A stretch of DNA of 64,000 bases from CALMFG01 sp963674805 (GTDB lineage: Bacteria > Bacillota > Clostridia > Christensenellales > CALMFG01), in assembly GCA_963674805.2 (NCBI GenBank), contig CAXXNY010000021.1, positions 434,001 to 498,000 of the forward strand. The letters run 5' to 3'. The notes under the pieces were generated by a model. That model was given only the letters and a program-made list of their open reading frames with translations, searched no databases and was not told the DNA's origin. Shown piece after piece: positions 17,103-26,047 of the stretch; positions within the stretch are counted from its first letter, which is position 1, and each line of letters starts with the position of its first letter. The position numbers and the translations under genes were made by a program.

Positions 17103-18710
17103 ATGGGAGTGGATTTAAAAAAAACAAAACAAACCATTATTGACGGGAAGGCGGTACTCGGCATCGAGTTCGGATCCACCCGTATTAAAGCGGTGCTGAT
17201 CGATGAGGAAAGCGCACCGATTGCGTCCGGCGGGTATAACTGGGAGAATGCTTATGCAGACCATATCTGGACATACAGCATGGATGACGTCTGGGCCGGG
17301 CTTTCTGCGGCATACCGGGATATGGCGGATAACGTCAACAAAGAATTCGGAGTAACAATTGAAGCGCTCAGCGCAATCGGCATCAGCGGCATGATGCACG
17401 GATATATTGCGCTGGATAAGGACAATCATCTGCTGGTGCCGTTCCGGACATGGCGGAACAACATTACCGGGGAGGCGTCAAAGGCACTGACCGAACTGTT
17501 CAATTACCCGATTCCGCAGCGCTGGAGCATCGCGCATCTTTACCAGTGCATTTTAAACGGCGAAGCGCATGTGCCGGACGTCCGGTTTATTACGACGCTT
17601 GCCGGATATGTACACTGGAAGCTGACCGGACAAAAAGTACTGGGTGTGGGCGAAGCTTCGGGGGCATTCCCGATCGATATTAAAACCAAACAATTCAACA
17701 GCCGGATGATTCAGGCATTTGATGATAAAGTGAAGGATAAAGGTTACGGCTGGAAGCTGGCAGAGATTCTGCCGGAAGTTCTGGACGCAGGGCAGCCGGC
17801 CGGTGCGCTAACACCGGAAGGCGCAAAGCTGATTGACAGAAGCGGGATCCTGAAAGCCGGGATTCCGATGTGCCCGCCTGAAGGCGACGCCGGAACCGGC
17901 ATGATTGCGACCAACAGTATTTCGGTACGGACGGGGAATGTCTCCGCCGGAACATCGGTATTTGCGTGTGTGGTTTTGGAAGATGATTTATCAAAAGTTT
18001 ATCCGGAACTCGACCAGGTCACAACGCCGGACGGCAAACTGGTGGCAATGGCACACTCGAATAACTGCACATCCGACCTGAATGCATGGGTGGATGTGTT
18101 CGAAGGCGCGGTTAAAGCTTTGGGTATGGATTGCAGTAAAAATCAGTTGTTTGAGACTTTATATAATCTTGCACTAAAAGGGGACGCGGACTGCGGCGGA
18201 CTGCTGAGCTATCCGTATATCTCCGGCGAGCATATGACGCACTTCGAAGAAGGACGCCCCTTGTTTGTGCGTTCGTCTGGCGGCACGTTCAATATCGCCA
18301 ACTTTATGCGGGCGCATTTATATGCGGCGCTGGCGGCGATGCGGATCGGGCTGGACATCCTGTTTACCCAGGAATCAGTGAAGATTGATGAACTGCTGGG
18401 CCATGGCGGATTGTTCAAGACCGAAGGCGTCGGACAGCGCATTATGGCAGCTGCGGTGAACGTACCGGTTACTGTGATGAAAACTGCGGGAGAAGGCGGC
18501 GCGTGGGGCATGGCGGTGCTGGCGGCATTCATGGAAGCTAAAGCCAAAGGCGAAACGCTGGATGACTATCTTAACCAGAAAGTGTTTGCCGGCCAGGAGA
18601 AAACCACGTTAAAACCGGACCCCGAAGATGTTGAGGGGTATAATGTCTTTATCAAGCGTTACCTCGAAGGGTTGGATATTGAGCGTACGGCGGTTACATG
18701 TCTGGAATAA
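17103..18710 (+). CDS. FGGY-family carbohydrate kinase, probable L-ribulokinase
   Basis: ATP-dependent sugar kinase of 535 residues. The N-terminal ATPase fold starts with VLGIEFGSTRIKAVLI; GISGMMHGYIAL and FRTWRNN are the substrate-side motifs and the C-terminal half has GLLSYPYISGEH and GHGGLFKTEGVGQRI. The sequence differs from E. coli AraB and matches the clostridial/bifidobacterial FGGY group found in araA/araD operons, so ribulokinase activity completing the pathway L-arabinose to D-xylulose 5-phosphate is inferred from context. AGGAGG lies about seven bases before the ATG. A terminator closes the operon. Confidence 0.85.
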   Translation: MGVDLKKTKQTIIDGKAVLGIEFGSTRIKAVLIDEESAPIASGGYNWENAYADHIWTYSMDDVWAGLSAAYRDMADNVNKEFGVTIEALSAIGISGMMHGYIALDKDNHLLVPFRTWRNNITGEASKALTELFNYPIPQRWSIAHLYQCILNGEAHVPDVRFITTLAGYVHWKLTGQKVLGVGEASGAFPIDIKTKQFNSRMIQAFDDKVKDKGYGWKLAEILPEVLDAGQPAGALTPEGAKLIDRSGILKAGIPMCPPEGDAGTGMIATNSISVRTGNVSAGTSVFACVVLEDDLSKVYPELDQVTTPDGKLVAMAHSNNCTSDLNAWVDVFEGAVKALGMDCSKNQLFETLYNLALKGDADCGGLLSYPYISGEHMTHFEEGRPLFVRSSGGTFNIANFMRAHLYAALAAMRIGLDILFTQESVKIDELLGHGGLFKTEGVGQRIMAAAVNVPVTVMKTAGEGGAWGMAVLAAFMEAKAKGETLDDYLNQKVFAGQEKTTLKPDPEDVEGYNVFIKRYLEGLDIERTAVTCLE

Positions 18711-18744
18711 GACGCGGTATATTTTATATAGTATTGAGTTTTTT

Positions 18745-18773
18745 AAACACCCGTGATAAAGCGGGTGTTTTTT
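18745..18773 (+). terminator. Rho-independent terminator of the arabinose operon
   Basis: AAACACCCG (18745-18753) pairs with CGGGTGTTT (18762-18770), followed by T. Confidence 0.92.
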
Positions 18774-18831
18774 GACCAAGTAGCAGAATAAAAAGCAAAT
18801 GTAAAATTAAAAATAAAGCCGGTATTTTGGC

Positions 18832-18884
18832 TTGACAAATGATGAAATATAGTATAGTGTACCATATGACACAGTACACTATAC
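18832..18884 (+). promoter_or_regulatory. Promoter with perfect 11-bp inverted-repeat operator of the GntR-ABC operon
   Basis: TTGACA at 18832-18837 with TATAGT (18853-18858) or TAGTGT (18855-18860) as -10. GTATAGTGTAC (18852-18862) and GTACACTATAC (18874-18884) are exact reverse complements separated by 11 bases and cover the -10 and start region. YtrA-type GntR regulators bind such sites in front of their own operons, so autorepression is expected. Confidence 0.8.
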
Positions 18885-18920
18885 GCGTATATGTAAATTC
18901 ACCAGATATGGAGGTTAAAA

Positions 18921-19298
18921 TTGTTATTAATTGATAAGCAGTCCAATGAACCGATCTATGAACAGATCATCAAGCAATATAAAACGCTGATTGTCAGAAA
19001 CGCACTCAAAGCAGGCGATTTGCTGCCTTCCGTGCGCAAGCTTTCGGTGGAGCTGTCAATTAATCCGAATACGCTTCAAAAAGCGTACAGCGAATTAGAG
19101 TTGTCCGGTATCTGCTACTCGGAAGCCGGGCGGGGACGGTTCGTCTCTGACGATGCAAAAAATATCATCAAAAAGGATAAACACATCTGCATCCGGAGAT
19201 TGAAAGAAAGCGTTTTTAATCTTGCATTATATGATGTGTCATATGAGGAGATTCTGGGCGTAGTTGAAAAAGCATTTAAAGAAGCACAAGCATCTTAA
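18921..19298 (+). CDS. GntR family transcriptional regulator, YtrA subfamily
   Basis: A 125-residue repressor: winged-helix domain (about 10-75) with SVRKLSVELSINPNTLQKAY, then GICYSEAGRGRFVSD at the wing and a short dimerisation tail of about 50 residues, the YtrA layout rather than a full effector domain. Start is TTG 18921 with GGAGG (18910-18914) six bases upstream. It is first in an operon with an ABC ATPase and permease, and a perfect inverted repeat overlaps the promoter, so it most likely represses this operon. Relatives often respond to cell-envelope antibiotics or other stress; the inducer here is unknown. Confidence 0.92.
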   Translation: MLLIDKQSNEPIYEQIIKQYKTLIVRNALKAGDLLPSVRKLSVELSINPNTLQKAYSELELSGICYSEAGRGRFVSDDAKNIIKKDKHICIRRLKESVFNLALYDVSYEEILGVVEKAFKEAQAS

Positions 19299-19328
19299 AC
19301 GGCAGAGAATCATGAAAGGGTATTAGTA

Positions 19329-20258
19329 ATGATTGAAATCAAGAATTTAACCAAACGGTTTGGCAATACCGCCGCGCTGGTTGATTTGGATATGAAAATC
19401 AACGCCGGCGGGATATTCGGCATCGTTGGATCAAACGGCGCGGGTAAATCGACGCTCATGCGTTTGATTACCGGAGTATACCGTGCGGACAGCGGAAGTG
19501 TCCTGATTGACGGGAAGCCGGTTTTTGACATACCGGAAGAAAAAGCGAAATGCGTATTTCTATCTGACACAGTTTATTTCAGTGTCGGTTCCAGCCTGGA
19601 ACGGATGGCACACGAATACGCAGCGCATTATCCTTCGTTCTCCTTTGAGACGTACGGGGAACTGGTCGGCTATTTCGGGCTGAATCCAAAAGCATCACTG
19701 TCCACATTCTCAAAAGGCATGCAAAAGCAGGCAATGATTATTTTGGCGCTCTCCTGCCGCTGCCCGTATACGCTGCTGGATGAAACGCTGGACGGGCTCG
19801 ATCCGGTAATCCGCGGGGTTGTCAAGAAACGGATTTATCAGTCTGTGATTGACAACAACAGCACAGTGATTATCACGTCTCATTCCTTAAGGGAACTGGA
19901 TGATACCTGCGACAATCTGGCGATGCTCCACAAGGGCAAGATTATTTATCAAAAAGATGTCGAAGATATCAAAACCAGCCTGATTAAAGTTCAGGTTGCA
20001 CTTAAAGGCGACTTCAATATCAAATCGTTTGCCGGTATAGACGTACTGAAATACAGCAAAAACGGTTCGGTCGCAAACCTGATCGTCAAAGGCGATAAGG
20101 ATGAAATCTCAGAAACATTGGGCGCTAAAAACCCGATCCTTCTGGAGATTGTTCCGCTTTCACTCGAAGAAATTTTCACCTATGAATTAAAGGAACGCGG
20201 CTATACATTTGATGATTTAAGCGAAATGGAGGAAAACAGCGATGAAAAACTTAGCTAA
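19329..20258 (+). CDS. ABC transporter ATP-binding protein
   Basis: A 309-residue nucleotide-binding subunit. Walker A is GSNGAGKST, the signature region is FSKGMQKQAMIIL (divergent from LSGGQ, as in many YtrB-like ATPases), Walker B is YTLLDETLDGLD and the switch His is in ITSHSL. The C-terminal ~80 residues form an extra domain seen in exporters of this type. Its last 17 bases overlap the permease gene start, showing coupling. With the YtrA regulator upstream it forms a typical ABC-2-type efflux or envelope-stress transporter. Confidence 0.92.
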   Translation: MIEIKNLTKRFGNTAALVDLDMKINAGGIFGIVGSNGAGKSTLMRLITGVYRADSGSVLIDGKPVFDIPEEKAKCVFLSDTVYFSVGSSLERMAHEYAAHYPSFSFETYGELVGYFGLNPKASLSTFSKGMQKQAMIILALSCRCPYTLLDETLDGLDPVIRGVVKKRIYQSVIDNNSTVIITSHSLRELDDTCDNLAMLHKGKIIYQKDVEDIKTSLIKVQVALKGDFNIKSFAGIDVLKYSKNGSVANLIVKGDKDEISETLGAKNPILLEIVPLSLEEIFTYELKERGYTFDDLSEMEENSDEKLS

Positions 20259-22392
20259 ACTCTATAAAATCATGCTGAAAAAACTGTTGGTCCCTGCGCT
20301 GATCATCGGGATTTTATCCATTGTTTCCAGTGCGCTGTATCTCGGCGGAGAAATTAAGTCTATGGCCGACTACGGCTACGGCAACTTTTTCAGAGGACAG
20401 CCGACTGCGGCGGTGATTGCGCCGTCACTGATTATCGTGATGTTCTTGGGCTCGGCGGTCTTAACGTTTACCGCGTTCAACTATTTGAATAAGCGCAACG
20501 CAAGCGACTTTTATCACGCATTGCCGTATACGCGGATGGATATGTTCTGGTCCGGTATCCTCGCGGTGTTCACGTATCAGCTTTCAACGATAGTGCTGAC
20601 ACTGGCGGCGTCATATGCTGTCTTGGCTGTTTCAGCAATCAGCTTCAACGCTTCGTTCTTCCCGCTGCTTTTACTGGGTTACAGCGCCTGCTCGCTGCTG
20701 GTGATCGGCGCGGTGGCGTTGGCGATGAGCGTAACTGGAACGATATTTGCAAACGTCATGGTGTCGGGGCTGATCTTGCTCCTGCCGCGGCTGCTGCTGT
20801 TTGTGATCGACCGTTTTATTATCAGCGTTACCATGAGCAGGGTGTTGATCGGCCGTATGGGTATCTTTTTAAACCCGGTTTATAATATTGCCACCGCATC
20901 GCTTCTGGATATCTCTCGAATTTGGCAGTATTACGGCTTATCCGAGACTTTGATTAATCCGGGAAGCATCATCTACACGGCTGTATTGGGTCTAATTTAC
21001 CTGACGCTGGCTGTGATGCTGATGAAGAAAAGACCGTCGGAATTGGCCGGCAACGGCGCGCCGAATAAGAAGGTCGCAAGCCTTTACAGTGCGCTGATCA
21101 GCCTGCCGCTCCTGATATTTGGTGTATACTCGATTAACGGACAGCCGCTGTCCAGTATCAGTTACAGAACGATGATGGCGCTGATCATTATCATCGCGGT
21201 TGCTTTCGTCATTTATATCGTGATTGGGTATGCGATGACAACAAAGTGGAAGACTGTCTTTAAATCGCTGCCGTGGTTTGCGGTTGCGTTTGCAGCAGCC
21301 GTTGCAATGGTCTTCGGCGCTTCACTGGTTGCAAAGGATATGGGCACGAAACTGCCTGATCGTGAGCAGATCGCATATATCAGTATTGACGAAAATTCGG
21401 AAACAGAATACCGTTACCGGCCCACTTATGCTTATAATGCGCTGCTGGCAAGTCAGATAAAATTTGACGATGAAAAAGTGATGGATCTGTTTTACGATAC
21501 GTTAAAACAAAACAACGAGCAGTGGGAACGCCAATCCAACGGGGACTATGAAAGCGCTTATGCGACATCCAGCCAGATTCTTTGTGAGTTTAAGCTGAAA
21601 AGCGGAAAAAGCCTGTATCGTAAATTGAGTCTGTATATGAAAGATATGGATGAAATATACGAGGTCCTGACCGGAAACGATCAGTACATGCAGGCGCACA
21701 CCTCACTGCCGGAGAACGGAACCGTGTCTACCTATGATGAAGAAATCACTGATGCGGAAATTGCAGCTGTATGGGATACGTTCCGCAAGGAGTATGCGGG
21801 CATGACACCGACGGAAAAACTGTACCTGAATACGACATACAGTTACAACCCGATTTACAGCAGAAAGATGCAGGGCGCGATGTACCCGCAGTATATTTCG
21901 AATTTTACTGTACAAGGGTATTTGGGTGATACGCCGTATATCAAACCGGTGGAGATCAGCAGCTATACGCCGATGACCGCGAATTACTATATGCAGATGA
22001 TGAACGATAAGAACCTTCACAGACTGCTTCCGGATTTGGAAAAACTATTTTCAATGCCGGATGATGTGCAGCGCATATATGTAAATATTCAGGTTCCGGT
22101 GGACGGCATTGACTCAGTATACTTTATGTATGCTTCAGATATGGACGTTGAGGAAATGCAGTACATGCCGGAAGCCCTGACACTCGACGAGCTATCTGAT
22201 GTGGTCGGTGTGATTAAACGCCAGAGCATGGGCAGGGTTTCGATTGATACGCCGTACGCGAGCATATCAGTCGGCATATATGGTATATACGAAGGCGACA
22301 ATGAGTATTATAATTGCTTCGTGCCGCTGACGGAAGAAGATGTAACAGCACTATTTGACCAATACCAGGCGAAGATTACTGCGATTGGTTGA
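20242..22392 (+). CDS. ABC transporter permease with large C-terminal extracytoplasmic region
   Basis: A 716-residue protein. About ten hydrophobic segments occur between residues 15 and 375 in two groups (six up to about 270, then four from about 280), followed by about 330 hydrophilic residues with acidic and aromatic character that should lie outside the membrane. This is larger than standard ABC-2 permeases. GGAGG precedes ATG 20242, and the gene overlaps the ATPase gene by 17 bases. The partner set suggests export or sensing of an envelope-active compound; the cargo is unknown. A strong terminator at 22417 ends the operon. Confidence 0.8.
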   Translation: MKNLAKLYKIMLKKLLVPALIIGILSIVSSALYLGGEIKSMADYGYGNFFRGQPTAAVIAPSLIIVMFLGSAVLTFTAFNYLNKRNASDFYHALPYTRMDMFWSGILAVFTYQLSTIVLTLAASYAVLAVSAISFNASFFPLLLLGYSACSLLVIGAVALAMSVTGTIFANVMVSGLILLLPRLLLFVIDRFIISVTMSRVLIGRMGIFLNPVYNIATASLLDISRIWQYYGLSETLINPGSIIYTAVLGLIYLTLAVMLMKKRPSELAGNGAPNKKVASLYSALISLPLLIFGVYSINGQPLSSISYRTMMALIIIIAVAFVIYIVIGYAMTTKWKTVFKSLPWFAVAFAAAVAMVFGASLVAKDMGTKLPDREQIAYISIDENSETEYRYRPTYAYNALLASQIKFDDEKVMDLFYDTLKQNNEQWERQSNGDYESAYATSSQILCEFKLKSGKSLYRKLSLYMKDMDEIYEVLTGNDQYMQAHTSLPENGTVSTYDEEITDAEIAAVWDTFRKEYAGMTPTEKLYLNTTYSYNPIYSRKMQGAMYPQYISNFTVQGYLGDTPYIKPVEISSYTPMTANYYMQMMNDKNLHRLLPDLEKLFSMPDDVQRIYVNIQVPVDGIDSVYFMYASDMDVEEMQYMPEALTLDELSDVVGVIKRQSMGRVSIDTPYASISVGIYGIYEGDNEYYNCFVPLTEEDVTALFDQYQAKITAIG

Positions 22393-22416
22393 TGACATAA
22401 CACTAAAACTTTTATT

Positions 22417-22448
22417 AAAGCCGGTACAATCGTACCGGCTTTATATTT
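22417..22448 (+). terminator. Rho-independent terminator of the GntR-ABC operon
   Basis: AAAGCCGGTAC (22417-22427) and GTACCGGCTTT (22432-22442) form a perfect 11-bp stem with a four-base loop, then TATATTTCTT. Confidence 0.88.
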
Positions 22449-22543
22449 CTTCGATTTTCATAAATAATAAATACTAATATAAGGGAATGTATGGTAATAT
22501 ACGTATTGTGAATTAAAAACATCCATATGTGGGGTAAAACGGC

Positions 22544-23857
22544 ATGCGGGGAACACGCACATTCATTCATTATGTCATTATTTTTATCATACTGATTCTG
22601 ATATTTCTATTATTGCTGACAGCATCAAACTTTATCCCTAAACAAGCGATGCTGGAAAACTTTAAGGTATCTGTCTCTCAGGTGGCGGAATATGAGAAAA
22701 TGTCCACCAGAATGCCGCAGACATTTGACCGGTATCAGCTGGACTATCATACCGATGCGACCATGCTGGATAACGCCTATTTTGTCGATTCCGAGCAGCC
22801 GGTGAAATCCGCGGTTGCGTGTCCGTCATATGGCGGCGATATGGACAGTCTTAGCAGCGTTGTATCCGACCCGGAAATTGCACCGAATAAAACTTACAGC
22901 CGTTATTGGCACGGATACCTGATACTGCTGCGGCCGCTGCTGATGTTTCTGACCTACTCAGAAATCGGAGTTTTGAACACCTATTTGTTTTATATACTGC
23001 TGGCGGTCTGCCTGCTGATGCTTTATAGAAAAACAGGGGCATGGTTTGCGCTGGTTTTTTTGATGACGATTATCAGTCTTAATATCATCATCATTCCTGT
23101 CAATATACAGTATTTTTCTGTGTTCATTCTTTCGTTTATTGGGATATGGGCGGTTACCTCGTTTTGTGATAAGCGCCGGCATTGGATCACCTATTTGTTT
23201 ATGGTTATGGGCATGTGTACAATGTACTTTGACTTTTATACCTGCCCCTTATTAACTTACGGATTTCCGATGATTGTTTATATCGTTTTGCTCGGGAAAG
23301 AAAAAGAGGCTTCGTTTAAATCGATGATCGGCGTTGTGCTGACCTGTTTTGCGGCATGGGCGGCGGGGTATGTGCTGACCTGGATAGTGAAAATTGCACT
23401 CGCCTATTTCATTGTCGGCAAAATTGAATTCAGCTATGCAGTTGAGTCCTTTTCCTCACGAATGGCAAGGGAGATACCGGAGGCGACCGCACAAAAGCTG
23501 GCGGAGGGCATTCAGTCGATTGCGCCGGGTATTTCATTGGATCAGATTCCGCTGGCGTGTGTTTCAATCGGCCTGGTGCTGATGCAGCTTCTCAATACCG
23601 TATCCCTGATTGCGTTTTCCGGCGCGTTTTTAGCCGGTATTATCCTGCGGATTACACGAAAAAATGTGAAAGGGTCCGGGAAAACCATGCTGGTACTGCT
23701 GATTGTATCGCTGATGCCGATTTTATGGTTTGCGGTTGCGGTGAACCCGACGATTGTCCATTACTATTTTCAATACCGGACAATCGGGATGACCGTTTTC
23801 GGGGTGTTATCTGCGGTGTATGTTAGTATTGACTTTGAACGTAATGCCAAAGTTTGA
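22544..23857 (+). CDS. Polytopic membrane protein of unknown function
   Basis: A 437-residue protein not assigned to a family. A first membrane segment (about 8-30) is followed by about 95 extracytoplasmic residues containing CPSYGGDMDS and YSRYWHGY, then about nine membrane segments to the C-terminus. One large first external loop plus many helices is the layout of GT-C-type glycosyltransferases and O-antigen polymerase-like proteins, but no catalytic motif is certain. It stands alone between two terminators; the terminator at 23887 is shared with a convergent membrane-protein gene of similar general design, which hints at related roles. Ribosome site is weak (GGGG about 12 bases upstream). 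Confidence 0.6.
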   Translation: MRGTRTFIHYVIIFIILILIFLLLLTASNFIPKQAMLENFKVSVSQVAEYEKMSTRMPQTFDRYQLDYHTDATMLDNAYFVDSEQPVKSAVACPSYGGDMDSLSSVVSDPEIAPNKTYSRYWHGYLILLRPLLMFLTYSEIGVLNTYLFYILLAVCLLMLYRKTGAWFALVFLMTIISLNIIIIPVNIQYFSVFILSFIGIWAVTSFCDKRRHWITYLFMVMGMCTMYFDFYTCPLLTYGFPMIVYIVLLGKEKEASFKSMIGVVLTCFAAWAAGYVLTWIVKIALAYFIVGKIEFSYAVESFSSRMAREIPEATAQKLAEGIQSIAPGISLDQIPLACVSIGLVLMQLLNTVSLIAFSGAFLAGIILRITRKNVKGSGKTMLVLLIVSLMPILWFAVAVNPTIVHYYFQYRTIGMTVFGVLSAVYVSIDFERNAKV

Positions 23858-23886
23858 ATGTTAAATAAAACAGTATAATCTTATAA

Positions 23887-23910
23887 AAAAACGCCGTAAA
23901 AGGCGTTTTT
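23887..23910. terminator. Bidirectional terminator between convergent genes
   Basis: AAAAACGCC (23887-23895) pairs with GGCGTTTTT (23902-23910); A and T runs on both sides let it work in both directions. Confidence 0.88.
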
Positions 23911-23915
23911 AATAT

Positions 23916-25602
23916 TTATGTAATACTTAAATTCATATTCGACTTGGGTTTTGGGCGCAGGATGCCGATGATGATATATAAATTCATTAGATTAGTTACC
24001 GGGTAATAATAATACGCCCTGCCTTCAGGTGAAAGCAGGATAATCGCTGCTAGTTCCGCTATTAATATTGCGCCAACAAAGAAATAAAACCAGTCTTTTT
24101 TTCTGTTCAATTTAATTAAAGCGATGATAAAAACCAAAAAGGGCACAGCCAAGCGCCGAATCCAGCTGAAACGTTGGAGCTTATAACAATATAAATCGTA
24201 TAGGTTTTTAATAGTGGATGCTAGGGCTTGGCGCTTAGGCTCTATATTAGGATTGCCTGATAACCAAACAAATTGATTTTTGCTTAAGTTGATTCTTCCT
24301 GTTTCCCATTCAGCTGAAAGATCACTAAATAAAGATTTAATATCGCCGTTATAAGACTCACCCTCAAATGAATACAACGATATCATTTGAGGTGCTGCAA
24401 TAGATTGCTGATAGTTATAAAGCTTCTGCTTAATGAATGGGTATGGATTGTGAAGCGATAATCGGATAAATGAATCCATGTAGTCGGCATATGTCTTACC
24501 ACCGATGCCCGAATCATTGATATTGCGCCCTTCCTCCGAATTGTGAATCCGATAGCCCATGATGCCATATTCTTCGAGCAGGGATACCGGGGTAACCTGG
24601 TTAATATTTTCAATATCCCTTTCCGCGCCTTCATACGTCAGGTTGGCATCAGGATTATTCAGTATGTTTTTCAGAACATTAGAGGTGCTGACGATTTGAT
24701 AGTCTTGACTGAGATTTGGGATATCCTGCGGGTTTGCAATCAGTTTAGGAATACTTAATAAAACAAACAGTCCAATCATCGCGGCAAGTGAAACCAGCAG
24801 ACGTACGCATTGCTTTCTATAACGTATAATCAAAAAAACAAACAATACTATACCGTACAGAATACCTTCTGTTCTCCAAAGCATGATAAATACCATGCTG
24901 ATGATTAAAAATGAAAGTTGGGCAGGTCTCAGCTTTTCGCCGTGTATATGATGAAACAGTATAACGGAAAATGTATATAAACAAAGGATCGCATACATAC
25001 AGTTTCGATAGGGGGTTCATCAATACATAATACTGTTCCGGGATTAATAAAAAAATCAAGGTAAGGTATTGATAACCGTTGCCGAAGGTGGTTTTTAAAT
25101 TCGAAAAAATGTAAGTAATAACAGCAACAAAGAAGAAAGCTTGCAGTAACGGGATGATAACGGGATGAGGGAAAACCATTAGTGCGCCCGCATATACGCA
25201 ACCCGTTAAGTAATGATGCCAGTAGGTGGGGTAGTACATGGTTGCGTAAGTATAATTGAAGTAATTATCCATTTCATAAGAAAACATGGCCGGATACATA
25301 ATGAATATCGCCGCAGCAGTGATAATAAACAAGCTGCTGAATAGAATAATGTTTTCTGGTTTATGCTTTTTTTGAAAAACGTTAAATACCATTAACCAAA
25401 TCAGACAAATTAACAAAGCACCAATTAGTTTTGATACAAAGAAAGTACCCAATATACCGCTTCTATCTAAATGTGCGGTATCAGCAAGCAGATCATGAGA
25501 GAAAATAATTGATTCATAAAAGAATGAGAGAATGATATGAATCGTACTCGGTATAAGAAAAGCGATAGATTTGATATTGATTGTTTTTTGATCTTGAAGC
25601 AA
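23916..25602 (-). pseudogene. Frameshifted polytopic membrane protein gene (GT-39-like layout)
   Basis: Two reverse-strand frames overlap: 25602-24817 (starts with TTG after GAGGTG) and 24998-23916. The first gives a membrane-protein sequence up to YYVLMNP, then loses hydrophobic character; the second carries on with MYAILCLYTFSVILFHH and LWRTEGILYG. At 25011-25015 there are five G on the plus strand (C on the coding strand); with four, the frames join as MNPYRNCMYAIL and give one protein of about 561 residues with about 11 membrane segments and two large external loops. So a single inserted base splits the gene. It has a good promoter (25655-25683). It may be a true pseudogene, a phase-variable allele or a sequencing error. 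The layout resembles membrane glycosyltransferases; no function is claimed. Confidence 0.75.
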
Positions 25603-25654
25603 GAAGGCACCTCGCTATTTTTTATCATTTATTCTTCATAAATAAATCAAAGTG

Positions 25655-25683
25655 ATTATATCAAAAACATGAGAGAGGAGCAA
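25655..25683 (-). promoter_or_regulatory. Promoter of the frameshifted membrane protein gene
   Basis: On the reverse strand, TTGCTC (25683-25678) and TATAAT (25660-25655) with a 17-base spacer. Confidence 0.65.
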
Positions 25684-25830
25684 GAAAATGTAACTATTTA
25701 AGCCTTAAACGGCGGGATTTACCGATAAAAAGAAAATCACTACTATTCATTTATTGAGAAGGACGGTAGACGGAACTCAATAAGCCCCATATCCCTGTAG
25801 TCGCTGGCTTGCAATCGCACATATTTTCCC

Positions 25831-25859
25831 TTGTCGTATAGACAGAATAGTGTTAGCAT
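25831..25859 (+). promoter_or_regulatory. Promoter for the small peptide / APC-Usp operon
   Basis: TTGTCG (25831-25836) and TAGCAT (25854-25859), 17-base spacer, 38 bases before the small gene. The rest of the 25603-25896 gap shows no other gene or recognisable riboswitch; I looked for c-di-AMP (ydaO) motifs and found none. Confidence 0.55.
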
Positions 25860-25896
25860 ATGAAGAGTTAGAGAAAATTGCAGGGGAATATTTAAA

Positions 25897-26046
25897 ATGC
25901 TGACTTTGACAATCTGTATCGGTGGCATTATCCTGGCTTATGGGGCAACGTGGATTTTGATTATTAAATCGCGAAGAATCATTCATATAATCGATAAAGA
26001 AGAGCTCCGGGACGCACGGGAAATCGCACAAAGGTTAAAGCTGTAA
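25897..26046 (+). CDS. Small single-pass membrane peptide (49 aa)
   Basis: ATG 25897 to TAA 26044-26046 encodes 49 residues: a hydrophobic N-terminal segment (TICIGGIILAYGATWILII, about 5-23), a basic KSRR stop-transfer, then a charged helix ending EELRDAREIAQRLKL. AGGGG lies about ten bases upstream. The stop is one base before the ATG of the large APC-Usp transporter, so the two are translated together. Small membrane partners of transporters (KdpF-like in general size) are known, and that is the likeliest role here, but the family is not recognised. Confidence 0.7.
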   Translation: MLTLTICIGGIILAYGATWILIIKSRRIIHIIDKEELRDAREIAQRLKL

Positions 26047-26047
26047 G

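Noticed and set aside
24929..25201. Separate 90-codon reverse gene
   Set aside because: It is the third frame across the frameshift point of the split membrane protein gene and has no independent support.
25603..25896. c-di-AMP (ydaO) riboswitch before the APC-Usp operon
   Set aside because: A transporter with Usp domains made this worth checking, but none of the conserved ydaO sequence blocks is present.
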